A stretch of DNA of 64,000 bases, taken from the NCBI RefSeq assembly GCF_000003815.2, contig NC_049993.1:2355728-2419727 (forward strand). The letters are read 5' to 3'. Source of the stretch: Branchiostoma floridae. Taxonomy: Eukaryota > Chordata > Leptocardii > Amphioxiformes > Branchiostomatidae. The position numbers were made by a program, and so were the translations under genes. Position 1 is the stretch's first letter; every line of letters begins with the position of its first letter. The notes beneath the pieces are model-generated. The model searched no databases, was not told the origin of the DNA, and saw nothing but the letters and a program-made list of their open reading frames with translations. Of the stretch, positions 1 to 11,900 are shown piece by piece.

Positions 1-1010
1 CGTTTGCACAGAGCCCATTTTCCAGCATAGTTAGAGCAGAGAACCACCCGTTAACAAAGGAGGCCCACTAGGAACAAAAGCTCCGAAGAGAAGTGTTGCG
101 TTTGGCGATAACCCGTCTCCAGTCTTGTTTTACCAGAAAGAAGCACACGTTCGCCACAGCGGTCCACTAGCTACCACACCCTGAAGAGGAGTGTTGCGTA
201 TGCCGTAGACCCGTCTCGATCCTGTTTTAACGCATAACCACACCTTACCACAGCGGACCACTAGGTACCACGCCCCGTACAGGAGTGTTGCGTTTGCCGT
301 AGCCCGTCTCAGTACTGTTTTACAGCAGAACCACACCTTACCACAGCGGACCACTAGCCACCACGCCCCGTACAGAAGTGTTGCGTTTGCCGTAGCCCGT
401 CTCAGTCCTGTTTTACCGAACAACCACACTTTACCACAACGGACCACTAGCTACCACGCCCCGTAGAGGAGTGTTGCGTATGCCGTAGCCCGTCTCGATC
501 CTGTTTTACCACATAACCACACCTTACCACATCGGACCACTAGCTACCACGCCCCGTACAGGAGTGTTGCGTTTGCCGTAGCCCGTCTCAGTACTGTTTT
601 ACCGAACAACCACACTTTACCACAGCGGACCACTAGCCCCCACGCCCCGCACAGGAGTGTTGCGTTTGCCGTAGCCCGTCTCGGTCTTGTTTTACCGAAC
701 AACCACACCTTACCACCGCGGACCACTAGCCCCCACGCCCCGCACAGGAGTGTTGCGTTTGGCGTAGCCCGTCTCGGTCTTGTTTTACCGAACAACCACA
801 CCTTACCACAGCGGACCACTAGCTACCACGCCCCGTAGAGGAGTGTTGCATTTGCCGTAGCCCGTCTCGGTCTTGTTTGACCGAACAACCACGCCTTACC
901 ACAGCGGACCACTAGTTATCACGCCCCGTAGAGGAGTGATGCGTTTGCCCTAGCTCGTCTCAATCCTGTTTTACGGCAGAATCACACCTTACTACGTCAT
1001 GCAGGCGTGG
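1..1010. repeat. 93-bp minisatellite, about 10 copies
   Basis: The motif CGGACCACTAG recurs every 93 bases (near 259, 352, 445, 538, 631, 724, 817, 910), with a slightly irregular first copy. Units differ by a few substitutions. Because 93 is 31 codons, long open frames appear on the minus strand with a 31-residue repeat. They show no splice sites, no conserved domain and no plausible start, so I treat them as non-coding. The array runs off the left edge of the window. Confidence 0.9.
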
Positions 1011-1154
1011 GTCACTTGATACGCCGCGCGCCTGTCCGCGTCTCCCGGCGATTTCATGACTGCCTTACAAGTTTTAACGCGCTATTTGCCATCAATTTCG
1101 TGATGTTATTGCTATGACGAGGATAGCGCGTTCGGGCATAGGGCCCGAAGTTTT

Positions 1155-1220
1155 CCCGCACCCCTGGCTGCATTTGCCCGCACCCCTGGCTGCATTTGCC
1201 CGCACCCCTGGCTGCATTTG
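1155..1220. repeat. 22-bp tandem repeat, 3 copies
   Basis: Three near-identical copies of a unit containing CCCGCACCCCTGGCTGCATT follow each other directly. Shorter motifs of the form GGCGATTTCGTGATGGCTT flank the array (about 1048, 1223 and 1549), suggesting a larger decayed repeat. Confidence 0.85.
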
Positions 1221-1222
1221 CC

Positions 1223-2832
1223 GGCGATTTCGTGATGGCTTACATGAACGCTTCGCCTAAAGCAGACAATCAAGCAGTCACATAACTGCCATACACATAA
1301 GAAATAAAGCTCCAGATAACATTATGGGTCTTCAAATGTTTCTTGAGCAGAAACCCGACCATAGAGAAGAAACATAAACATCCCCACCATTGTTTCCCAA
1401 GGGAGTGCGGCCGTGAAGGTGGCAGACTAGAGAGCGCTCTAAAGATTTATTTCACTCTAACATGATAATACGTAATGTTTATGAAATTGAAACTTTATAG
1501 ACAGATATCGAAGATATTTTCCGATAATTAGACAGAGTTTTATTGATGTTGGCGATGTCGTGATGGCTTTGTTAGTCGGGCAGTCATAATGAGTGCATTT
1601 AGCCCGTTTCCCGTGAAAACATCAGCTGGATTGTTCTAGATACACCCCTCCTCGTGTGAAACAAGAAGAACACAGTCACGAATTTGTTGTCAAAAGAAAG
1701 CCAAAATATCATAGAATCAAATTCTTATTTCTGTGCACTTTAGTCCATCACTAACTTCTGAAGACAGCAAAATTTAAAAACGCTAACCAGTTGCTCAAAA
1801 TTAAAAGGTTACATACATGAAAACGTCTTAAAGTGTCTGCCACTTGTAACGATGAGGGTGAAGGGTTCATGAACCGTATTATTGCATTTCTTATCAAAGT
1901 ATGTTCTTCAGATGAATGTGTTAAAGATACTTTCATTAAACTTGACCACTCTCTGGTAACTGGCGATGGAGCGCCATGAGTTCTAGTACGTGAAAAATCG
2001 TGCCATGTTATTGGCTCATTTTCAGTTGCTTTGCTTGATTTATAGAATGGTCTAAGCCGTTGTTTGTGAAACGGGCCGGAAAACTAATGCGCACGAGTTA
2101 TCCATATGGTTAGATTGAACATGGCCGTAGTGGTATTCGGCTTGAGCTCGTTCTCTTGAAATGTGCAAAATGTTGTCGCCAGTCGTAACGAATAACCATG
2201 AAGCAAATTACAGGTTACATAACTGCTTCCTTCATTTTACCACAACACTTGTTATGTTTAACGAAAGATGCACCGCTATATATTAAGTATTTGGTATGTT
2301 GGCTTTGAAGAAACGGGTGAGATTCCAATCCATATAAAGAACGAATAAAGCCTGAGAAGACATGACGAATTCAAATAGCAGCGGATAATGTATAACAATT
2401 CAGTTCCAGGAATTATCGTTTCTCAGGTGTCACTGTCATTGTTGTCTGAGTGACTGTGTAAAGATGATTTTATCAAAATATGCATGTCGCCAAGTTCGGT
2501 AACAAACGTTACCGTTTTGGAGAAGACGGTGTTGACATCGAAACTAGTCACATGTTATACAATAAATTACCGTATTGTGACGCTGTACAGAGTTGCTGGC
2601 TTTCATACCGACCAAAAGGATTGCTTGTTGTCATTTTTCGCACATCTTGCGCAACACTGACACATCGTTTATACATTACATAGATCTATCACCCCTTCCT
2701 CTAAATCCACATAATACTCACAACAACGCAATCCGGAAACACAAACACAGACGTACCTGAAACAATATCTCCATTCTTCATATGAAGATAAAAATGTCCA
2801 CATGATTAATGGGTTGCCATGTAAACTGCCTT
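1223..2832. other. Intergenic, no recognisable gene
   Basis: Only short open frames without family resemblance are present. No RNA gene or clear inverted-repeat element was seen. The right part probably lies beyond the 3' end of the minus-strand TPR gene. Confidence 0.5.
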
Positions 2833-2838
2833 TTTATT
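2833..2838 (-). promoter_or_regulatory. Candidate polyadenylation signal of the NTase-TPR gene
   Basis: AATAAA reads on the minus strand about 190 bases past the TAG stop at 3028-3030. This is a plausible distance for a compact 3' UTR. The hexamer is common in AT-rich DNA, so this is only a candidate. Confidence 0.45.
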
Positions 2839-3027
2839 TAGTGGCAAAGCATCATAACATCTCTGACATTTTCATTATTGTCTTGCTGTGAAAATACTTC
2901 TATATGATAAAACTCAGATTGATATTTCATTTTCTATGTAAAATTTAGAAGCGCTTGGTTCAGTTACAGAGGTCCATCCATAGCTCCATTTACTACAAGA
3001 TACGTTTTCCTGACCATGACGGAGTGA

Positions 3028-6000
3028 CTATTCTTGATAGTTGGTGATCTTTTCGTGATCACCAAGGAGTGTCCGGGCCATACGAAGTCCATAAAGCGAT
3101 TTTGCAATGGAAGGGTGTGCAGTGTCCTCACCATAGATACTCCGCTTCATATGCAGCGACTGTTCATAATAGCGGACGGCCATTCTGTACTCGCCAAGAT
3201 TCCCATAGACGGCACCCAAGTTGGTCAGTGATGCGGCGATGTCCGGATGCGGGGTGGTGTCACCATAGAGAGTCCGTCTCATCTGTAGTGACTGTTCATA
3301 AAATCTGGCAGCCTTTCCGTTATCGCCAATCTGCCTCCAGGCATTACCCAGCTTGTAAAGTGAGTTAGCGATGTCAGGATGCGCAGTGTCCTCACCATAG
3401 ATAGTTTGCTCCATCTCTAGTGCCTGTTCGTGAAAGGTAAGGGCCTTTCCGTGGTCGCCGAGGACCCCCCACGCGTTGCCCACAATGTTGAGTAATTTGA
3501 CATTGTCAGGATGTGCAGCATCTTCGCCATAGATAGTCCTCTTAATCTGTATTGACTGTTGAAGAAAGTTGGCGGTCTTTCTGAGATCACCAAGGTGACC
3601 CCATGCTTTGCCCAAGTTTTTGAGTGATTCGGCAATGTCGGGATGTGCATTGTCCTCACCATAGATACTCCGCCTCATTTGTAGTGACTGTTCATGATAA
3701 CTGACTGCCTTCCTGTAATCACCAAGGCCTGCCCAGCCATTAGCCAAGTTGTTAAGTGCACTGGCGATATCAGGATGTACAGTGTTCTCACCGTGGATAC
3801 TCCGCATCATCTGTAGTGACTGTTCGTAATAGCTGAAGGCCTTCCTGTGATCACCAAGCACATCCCAGGCGTTACCCAAATTGTTGAGAGTCTTGGCGAT
3901 ATCAGGATGTGCAATGTCCTCACCGTGGATACTTCGCATCATCTGAAGTGATTGTTCATGATAGTTGACAGCCTTTTTGTTATCACCAAGGTGAGTCCAA
4001 ATGTTACCCAAGTTGTTACGTGAGGAGGCGATGTCCGGATGTGCAGTATCCTCACCATAGATACTCCGCCTCATATCCAGTGACTGTTCGTGGTATTTGA
4101 CAGCCTTTTTGCGATCACCAAGGTGGATCCAACAGTTACCCAAGTCGTTTAGTGAGTTGGCAACGTCTGGGTGTGCATTGTCCTTGCCATAGACACGCCG
4201 CTTCATCTGTAGTGACTGTTCATAAATGCTAAGGGCCTTTCCGTGATCACCAATGTGATTCCAGGCGACACCCACGTTGTTGAGAGTGTTGGCGATTTCA
4301 GGGTGTGGAGTGTTCTCACCGTAGATAGTCCGCTTCATCTTTAATGACAGTTCATAATAGCGTAGGGCCTTCCTGTGATCACCGAAATCACTCCAGGTGA
4401 CACCCAAGTTGGTAAGGGAGTCGGCAATGTAGGGATGTGCAGTGTTCTCACCATAGATACTTCGCTTCATCTGCAGTGCCTGTTCATAATAGCTGGCGGC
4501 CTTTCTGTAATCACCAAGGTAGCTGAAGCTGGCACCCAAGCTGTCGAGGGTGACGGCGATGTCAGGATGTGGAGTGTTCTTACCATAGATACTTCGCTGC
4601 ATCTGCAGTGCCTGTTCGTTATAGTTGACGGCCTTTCTGGGATCACCTAGGTTCCTCCAGGTGTCACCTAAATTGTGGAGTAATGTTGCAGTGCAAGGAT
4701 GTGGAGTGGTCTCACCAGCGATGCTCCGCTGCATCTGTAGTGACTGTTCATAATAACCAAGAGCTTTTCTGTGATCCCCAAAGTCCCTCCAGGCGGTACC
4801 CACGCTGTTTAGTGTCTTGGAGATGTCAGGATGTGCACTGTGCTCACCATAGATACCCCGCTTCATTTGTAGTGACTGTTCAAGATAGCTAGAAGCCTTT
4901 CTATGGTCACCAAGATCACTCCAGGTTTCTCCCAAGTTGTCGAGTGATGCGGCAATGTCCGGGTGTGAGGCCTCTCTACCGTACGTGGAAAGAACGTCCT
5001 GTAGTGCTAACTTCGCGCACGAATTTGCTTTTTCGTACTCACACAGACTTGTGTATACCTGTGCTTGTAATGTTAGTGAGTTATCAAACAGACTAGACGG
5101 TTCTTCTTCCAGGATTTCGTTTTGTGAAATAAAGGCCTTTAATGGCGTCGCTGTATTATGGTACCTCATCAGTTGTTTTGAATTTGAAAAGTAAAACACT
5201 TTCGTCAACTTTTCCCTGAAATCCTTGTTGACAGGCATGGACAATAAGGTGGACATGTTCTCCACCTGCCCACGGTTGTTCATGTATGTCCGTACCCTCA
5301 GTTCTGCTGAGATGCTGACCAGCACCATCAGGTGATGCGCGTTCTCACTGCTGATGACTCCGTTCTTTCGCATCGTCTCAATAGTCTCCCAGATTGTGGT
5401 GGGCCGGATACGATGGAATAGAGCCCAACAAGATATCGCAAGGGTAGAAAATCGATAGATTTCTTTCTTCACATTCAGCAGACTAGATGTTGGAGCTTTA
5501 GGTGTGAACGTTTGAGTATTTGTATCTTCGATCAATATGTCCAATGCCTGTGACACTGGTATTGTCCCTTTGCTACGTTCGAGTTGCTGTGCCCACAAAG
5601 TAGAGTACTCATCGATCAAGTCCTGATCTCCTGTGATCAAACACACATTTTCCAATACGCTAGTGAGATGGTAGCCTTTCTTAAGATAAAAATTCAGGTC
5701 AGCTAGCATGATTGAGATCATTCCCATTGGTGTATCGATAAGTTCGCATCTGTTTCCCCTGCCCAGTGGAGTCTTACATGCGTGTGGCATGGCTCCATCG
5801 AACGCAAAACCGCGCGGTGTCACAGAGTCATAGTACCAGTTGTGCAGTGGGGAGTCGGAGAAGAAATCATTAAGCGATTTGATCCCCATGGAAGGAAGGA
5901 TGGTTTCTCCCAGATTGATGACTTTGAGATGCAGGTAGTGAGTAAGGTTACGGAAATACTCAACGTTGCTCTCTGTATACTTGCTTATCAGGATGGCAAA

Positions 6001-7851
6001 TTCCAGATCAGAGTATGGGGTCAATAAACCTGTCGCGTGTGAACCCAGCCCTATCATGGCGTACTTACAGGGAGGGGGGTCCATTACCTCCATGCACTCA
6101 TCTACAAGATTAGCAATAAACGTTTTTCTCTGTTGAACAATTGTCTGAAACAGCATCATGATTGCTTTCGCTCTTTTCCCTTCAATTTCTCTTATTTCTG
6201 GATCATCGTCATTGAGGTTGTAGGGATTTATCTCTTGCTCTATTCGCTTCAGATCGTCTCCAACAAGTTCTCGATCTTTCTTCAGTATCGATTTGTGTTT
6301 CTCTGAGTCACCAATGTCCCCTGATCTCTTTATTTCCAGCACGTGCTCAACAAACAACTGGGTAGTTCGGAGGATAGTTTGTTTGATGCCTTCTCTGTCT
6401 TCTGTTCTTGCTCTCACCAGTGCGGCATTACAGAGCGCTGCAGCCTTGGTGAAGTCACTTCCGTCTTTCGACTGCATTCCTCTTTTGAGGTAGACCTCGC
6501 TCAACTCGCACAGGGGCTTCGACTCTTGTTGGTATTGGTCTGGATTTGGATCTAAACAAAATAACGTGGGTTAGAACTCTCAATTTATTTTGTCATTTCA
6601 CTAATCGGAGACATTTTGAAATATATGCTGATAGAAATTACCACTATTTAACATGCACAGCCATTCGTCTGATATGGACGACGTATATATTAGAGATACA
6701 CGCATTGATAAAGTGTACAGTTAACATCAGGTCCCCCGGCCATGTCTAAAGTCTGAAGCATGTGTTTTCGGTAGAAGAGGGCGCTCGCTAGGGGGCTGTC
6801 GCCTCAGTGAATCAGGCTGCAAACGACGACTTCCCGCATCACTCCATACCGGAGGACCTGTGGCTACGCATGATAAAAGGGTTCTATTCAAACTGGCAGA
6901 TTTATGTGCCATTCTGACTTAGTCAATAATCATTTAGCTTTAGTACGCTACTTATTTCATTTCATTAAGTGGAGTTGATGCTAAAACTCTAACCTGCAAG
7001 AGAGGATTCCCCACAGCAGATTACCATATTTCAATAATATGGGAAAATAGTGTGTTATATATTAGATTGTCACACTATCTTTCGTATGCTCTACTTGAAC
7101 TATGATTACCTTTTACATGTACAGCCTTGAGTAAAGCTGCAAAGTGCTGTTCTGCCCTGTCCAATGTGTACTTGATGCGATGCTCCAGTGTTTCTCTGCC
7201 GTCTGAATCTTCACAGCGGTCCAGCGCCGCTCGGTACAGGCCGACTGCTTTGGTGAATGCCGACTCATCCTTGCTAAACCATTCTTTCTCTAAGTGCAAA
7301 TCTCCAAGGCTCTTCAACGACTCTATTTCCTGACGTTTACTCCTACCAAGTGCTGTCACAAAGTATTTTGTATATTCCTCAATTAAAGGCTTCACACCGT
7401 ATCCTTTCAACTTGGTGTTCTCTTCCAACTTGAAAAGCTCCATCGACACATGTAAAGTCTCGTCCGATTCCATGCTACTTTGACAGTGCACCAGTTTCGT
7501 ACACTTCTCTGCATATTTGATACGATGCTCTATCGCTTGTTTCTCATCTAAGTTACGGCTTCCACACAATCGTAAGACTTTTGTGTACAACCAACACGCC
7601 TTGTTAAGGTTCTCAACCTTGTGCTCATTCATCTTTGCTTTCTGCAAGTACAAATCGCCTAGACTTTTCAGTGTCTCACTTTCCAAGACCTCGTCTTCAC
7701 TACTGATGGCCTGAATCAGTTTACGTGCGTACCCCTTCTCTATAAAGTCCAGATCAGAACCACTCTTGAACAGCAGGTCCAATTCGCGTAATTCCTCAGC
7801 CACTGCTGTCTTGGCCCTATGCACGGTGTTGTTTTTTGACACGATTTCCAT
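3028..7851 (-). CDS. Nucleotidyltransferase-like / TPR repeat protein (two coding exons)
   Basis: Exon 1 is 7851-7110, with its ATG at 7851-7849 and donor AAAAG|GTAATC. Exon 2 is 6551-3028, with acceptor TTTAG|ATCC and stop TAG. The phases fit (G|AT gives Asp) and the joined frame is 1421 residues. Seen: three related N-terminal helical units, each with an LGDLYL or LSEVYL core and an FTKA or LNKA segment (about residues 60-130, 185-245 and 260-310). A nucleotidyltransferase-type motif lies at about residues 414-434 (GLGS, then SDLEF). About fifteen 42-residue TPRs (HPDIA..LNNLG..W..LGD..KA..Y.EQSLQM) follow to the C-terminus. Known: such TPRs resemble kinesin light chain and nephrocystin-3 repeats, and the G[GS]...D.[DE] motif is typical of DUF294/GlnD-type NTases. 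Inference: a cytosolic scaffold with possible NTase activity; substrate unknown. The frame is intact despite the repeats. It resembles amphioxus TPR-family proteins I know of. Confidence 0.88.
3060..4990 (-). repeat. 126-bp coding tandem repeat (15 TPR units)
   Basis: The 42-residue TPRs are also a DNA-level tandem array with period 126. Codon-level conservation is strong around the AHPDIA, LGD and EQSLQM blocks. Variation is concentrated in the helix A surface (for example TWSDL, AWNHI, CWIHL and IWTHL). Such arrays can gain or lose units by unequal exchange while keeping frame. Confidence 0.85.
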
Positions 7852-7942
7852 AGTTCTGCGAATTCCTCACGTTTGCTTATAATGTAATCCTAGACGATGT
7901 TGTATCGAGGTTTTTCTGTAAAGAAGTTGAAGAGAATTGGCC

Positions 7943-8147
7943 CGTTCATCATTCCGAGTACGCATGCGCAAAGACATGCATTGTGGGTAATATGCCAATG
8001 TGAAAGCCCCTGAGATATAAACAAATGGGCATTATTTTCATGATAACGACCATTATGAAAATCAAGACAATGGCCCAGGCGAGAAATGTTTACAAAAAAG
8101 GGGCTTTCACTTTTGACATTTCGCATGCGTACTCGGAATGGCGAACG
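7943..8147. mobile_element. Foldback MITE just upstream of the TPR gene
   Basis: Two arms pair over nearly the whole 205 bp. The ends read CGTTC..CATTCCGAGTACGCATGCG on the left and its complement on the right. Inner blocks GTGAAAGCCCC and GGGGCTTTCAC also pair, with the centre near 8048. It lies about 90 bp upstream of the ATG and may therefore sit in the promoter or 5' UTR. A related inner motif (TTGTGGGTAATATG) recurs near 23717. No coding capacity. Confidence 0.8.
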
Positions 8148-9474
8148 ACTTTGTCGACATGATTATCTTCAAGAACGAGTTTAACAGTAAATTGCATTTC
8201 TTAGTCATAATGAACGATTATGTCTTCATCGTACTTTCGGTCTAGTAGTGTTCAACTTTGTGTGTTTCAGAGTTTAACAAGGTACGGAATGGGTGAGTCT
8301 CTGGATTGTCACCATATTTTCCAATAGATGAGCTTGAAACACAGTCAACGATTCGCTGCATTTCTAAACTTAATCATTGTACATGAATGATGATTAATTT
8401 TGCATAAGCGTTTTGTTTCGTGGGGGAAATTCTATACCAACCTTCCACTTCCTCCGCAGCTGGCAACTACCTAAAGGTCGACGACCTTAAGCTCGTTCAC
8501 CTGAAGAACAATTTTAGAAATTACATAGCTGTCAATCATTTTCAGTGACGTCATGAACTTATCAAGGCCCAGAGTGAGACGGGACCTGCGCTGTGATGCT
8601 TGAACATTGTAAATGTTTTCATCATTACTTGTTGGTTATCATTTGTTACAGTTATTAGCTGTCATCGATTCTCAATATTAAACTACTAGTTGCTACACAT
8701 TCTTTTTAAATAAGTTAGGGAAGACCACATATAAACCAGGCTTGTTTCTAGTCATCACATCACTTTCTATTTGTATTTTTTGAAATTGTTATGCGCGGCA
8801 GGGACGTCAAGCAGATAGGAGGGGTACGGCTGGGAAAGTTCATCGGCGAGAAAAGGACCAGAGGGCCTAAGCTCGGCGGGCGACGGCACGCCGGCGAACT
8901 GGGTGGATGCGGTCCAGGTGACAGGGTGGCATGGCTCCGGTCTCGGCAGGATGACAGCCTGGCGGGACGGTCTCGGCACATGCATGGTAGACGTTTTCGG
9001 GTGGCAGGTGGTGTAAACCATACGACATGGACGTTTGTAGATCGAGTCGGGATCGGCTAGGGACGTGGCACGGTGGGGTTGGCTGGTCAGCGGCATGGGA
9101 CGACGGCAGCGTGGCTGTCAGCTCCGTCAGCGATCAGACGGTTGGGCGCTGGTCTCCGGACGAGTCGGGCGGCATCCACGCGATGCCACCAGTGTTGCTT
9201 ATCATAGATATACGTCCACACTGACTGGTGTTTCATGGAGGTATGAGGTTTCCGAACTCTTGTGGCAAAAAAAAAAAACGTTTGTCTTCCCCTTTCCCGG
9301 AACAGGCTTTTCAAACATCAACGACAACAAAAAAGAACAAAAAGATATGATTTTATCATTTCGACTTCTTCAATGAACTTCAAATTCCTGTACGTGACAA
9401 GTTTGGTGACCCCATTTCTTCGCATGACTGAGCACTTCACTTTGACAACAACAGTTTTAAAGGATAAATGATTG
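8148..9474. other. Intergenic; GC-rich block of unknown nature
   Basis: AT-rich sequence is interrupted at about 8790-9190 by a GC-rich, CpG-rich block that is open on both strands (89 and 109 codons). I recognise no protein domain in it. A motif close to GGAGGTATGAGGTT..CCGAACTCT near 9237 recurs near 12355, and in part near 12502 and 14593, marking a dispersed repeat. Nothing else is supported here. Confidence 0.45.
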
Positions 9475-10250
9475 TTACCTTCGCCAGAATGGCGCAAGGT
9501 TATGTTTTAGGCTTGTACGTCTGTATGTCTGTTAACAGCATAACTCGAGAAGCCACGGATGGATCTTGATGATATTTGGTAGGTGGGTAGGGGTCGGGAA
9601 AACGAAGGTCAAGTTCGATAATGAGCTTGCGGCTTGCTGCAGCGGAGTTTCCATTTTTGATATCTCGTGTTCTGGACAAGCTGTGTTCGAGAGAGTAAGT
9701 GCTGTGAGTTTGGGCCCCCTAACGGCTTTATTGGAACTGCAGGCACCAGTTTCCTTTTAAACTTTGGACGAGAATAACTAAAAAAAGTGTTGACGGATCT
9801 TCATGATTTTTGGTATGTAGATGGCCTAAGTAAAGACTTACATGATGAAATGCTAATTATGCAAATCATTAGCTAATTTGCATTATTAATGAGGAAAGTT
9901 TATAAATCCACTGCATTCAATGATAGGACTTTTAAACTTGTCACAGATGTACCTGAGAAGGAGAGAAATGTCAATAGATATTAATTATGCAAATGAAAAC
10001 CTCATTTGCATAACTAATGGGAAATATGAACGTGCAGACGGATCGTTGTGATTTTTGGTATGTAGCTAGCCTAGGTGAAGAGTTACATAATGAGATACTA
10101 ATTATGCAAATCAACAGCGTATTTGCATGATTAATGGAGAAAGTGCTTAAATTCACTGCAATTCATGATAGGACTTCAAAGTTGTCACATATGTAACTGA
10201 GAAAGAGGGCAGAGAGTAAGAGGTGTATGTTTGGGTCCCCTATTATATTA
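9475..10250. repeat. Dispersed repeat with tandem octamer-palindrome units
   Basis: The left part (about 9475-9720) has the look of a dispersed repeat, with phrases such as ATCTTGATGATATTTGGTAG. It is followed by about 240-bp imperfect tandem units at about 9780-10220. Each carries a pair of inverted ATGCAAAT octamers (9855-9890, 9985-10010, 10100-10135) and a TGATAGGACTT block. Non-coding. Confidence 0.65.
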
Positions 10251-10439
10251 AACGCCTTTTTGGAACTGCAGGAGCCGGTTTAGTTTCAGACTTTGAAAGA
10301 GAATAAGTCAAGAAGGGATGAAAAAGCGCACTAGGAAGGACAAAAAATGGAACTAGAAAGGCCGACATTTGCTTGAGAGCAAATACAGCATATTTCAGCC
10401 ATCTCCCTCCCCAAGCAACAAAATCACCCATTTGAAAAA

Positions 10440-11145
10440 TCACTTTTACTAATGACGGTTTAACCCAAAAATGAATCGTACAAAATTCCTCCGTTCAAGA
10501 ATGGACGCCAGTACACCCTATGTGAATTTGCACAATAGACCAGTCCAGAAATACTCCACTGAAACCTTGGCCTTTTGAATAAGAAACAGAATCCAAAATT
10601 GAATTTAGCAAAAAAGGTCCCAGTGCGTGAAAAGGTATAATAGACCAGTCTAAAAACACTTCCACTAAAAATTGAATTTTGAATCATCACCCGTCCAAAA
10701 CTGAATTTGAAAAATTCCCTTTCCGTGTGCAAAAATAGACTCTTCCATGTAAAGTAGAGCAGTCCAAAAATACATCCGCTAAAAAAGGACTTTGATGACA
10801 TAATCACTGAGGTCCAAAAATGGATTTTTGAAAAAAAAACCCCTCCATGCAAGAATGGACTCTTCCAGCACACCCATGTAAAATTGCAAATTAGACCAGT
10901 CCAAAAATAACCCTACTGAAAGACTTTGACAAACTAGTAGTCACCAAAGCCCAAAAATGAATTTTAAAAAATCCCCCTCCGTGCAAGAATGGACTCTTCC
11001 AGCACACCTTGCAAAATAGACCTGTCCAAAAATACACGCACTCGAAGACTTCAGCAGGCCACTGATGAATTTTACAAAAAAATGAACCCCTCCGTCTAAG
11101 AATGGACTCTTCCAGATAACACCGGGCTCGCTGATTGGCTGTCAC
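10440..11145. repeat. Degenerate tandem repeat, about 110-130 bp unit
   Basis: The phrase AAGAATGGACTCTTCCAG and variants recur near 10496, 10731, 10853, 10985 and 11098. Blocks of CCAAAAATGAATTTT and AGACCAGTCCAAAAATA lie between them. Minus-strand open frames across it are repeats of the array rather than a gene. Confidence 0.7.
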
Positions 11146-11379
11146 CCCTCCCCCTTTAGGATATAGATTCAGGCTAAGTGATTGGTAATCTAATTAGATT
11201 ACATAGATATACAGGCCAGTAGGTGCAATCTGCAGGTAGGGGGTCAACGACATTAAGGTCATTGACCTCTTTGACTATTGGAAAATGACAAAAAAATTCC
11301 CAAATATATCATTTTGAAGTGTTTTATGCCAAAAATTCTACATGTGTCATTTGAATAAATATCTAGTGCACCCTTTTAC

Positions 11380-11900
11380 CAAAATTTAGGTCATTTGGTT
11401 TTCAAACCAGAGTACAGGAGCCAAAAGCGCACGTTTTTGGTCATAAAATGGCCAAATAATCGCAAAATTAAGCATTTTGTTGTACTGTATGCCTCAAGTG
11501 TTCATGAATCCATGTGCGAATATGTCTAGGGCACTCCTATACTAAATTTCAGGTCATCCGGTTCTAAAACCAGGGTACAGGAGCCAAAAGTGTCCTTTTT
11601 TTGGTCAAAAAATGACCAAAAAATCGCAAAAATAAGCATTTCGTTATACTGTACACCAAAACGGTGATATTGAATTTATATGGGGGAATTATCAAGGCAC
11701 ATCTGTGCCAAATGTCAGCTCATTCGGTTATAATACCAGGGTACAGGGGGCCAAAATATACAGTTTTGGTCTTAAGATGACCAAAAAAACCTTAATAAAA
11801 TCATTTTAAAGGCAGATATGAAAAAAATGAAGAAAAAAAAGTCTAAGGGTGTTGGCCCACTACCCTTTTGCCAAATTTCAAGTCATTCGGTCCAGGAACA
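11380..11900. repeat. Imperfect tandem repeat, about 165-bp unit
   Basis: The phrase GGTCATTCGGTT..AAACCAGGGTACAGGAGCCAAAA begins near 11390, 11550 and 11716, with a partial copy near 11880. A GACCAAAAAATCGCAAAA block follows each. AT-rich and non-coding. Confidence 0.65.

Noticed and set aside
130-819. Minus-strand 31-residue repeat proteins
   Set aside because: Non-coding 93-bp minisatellite; no domain, splice context or convincing start codon.
3034-5194. Plus-strand frames opposite the TPR gene
   Set aside because: Shadows of the 126-bp coding repeat on the other strand, without domain or splice support.
8767-9096. GC-rich overlapping frames as a gene
   Set aside because: No recognisable domain, no clear splice or start context, and frames on both strands are open because of base composition.
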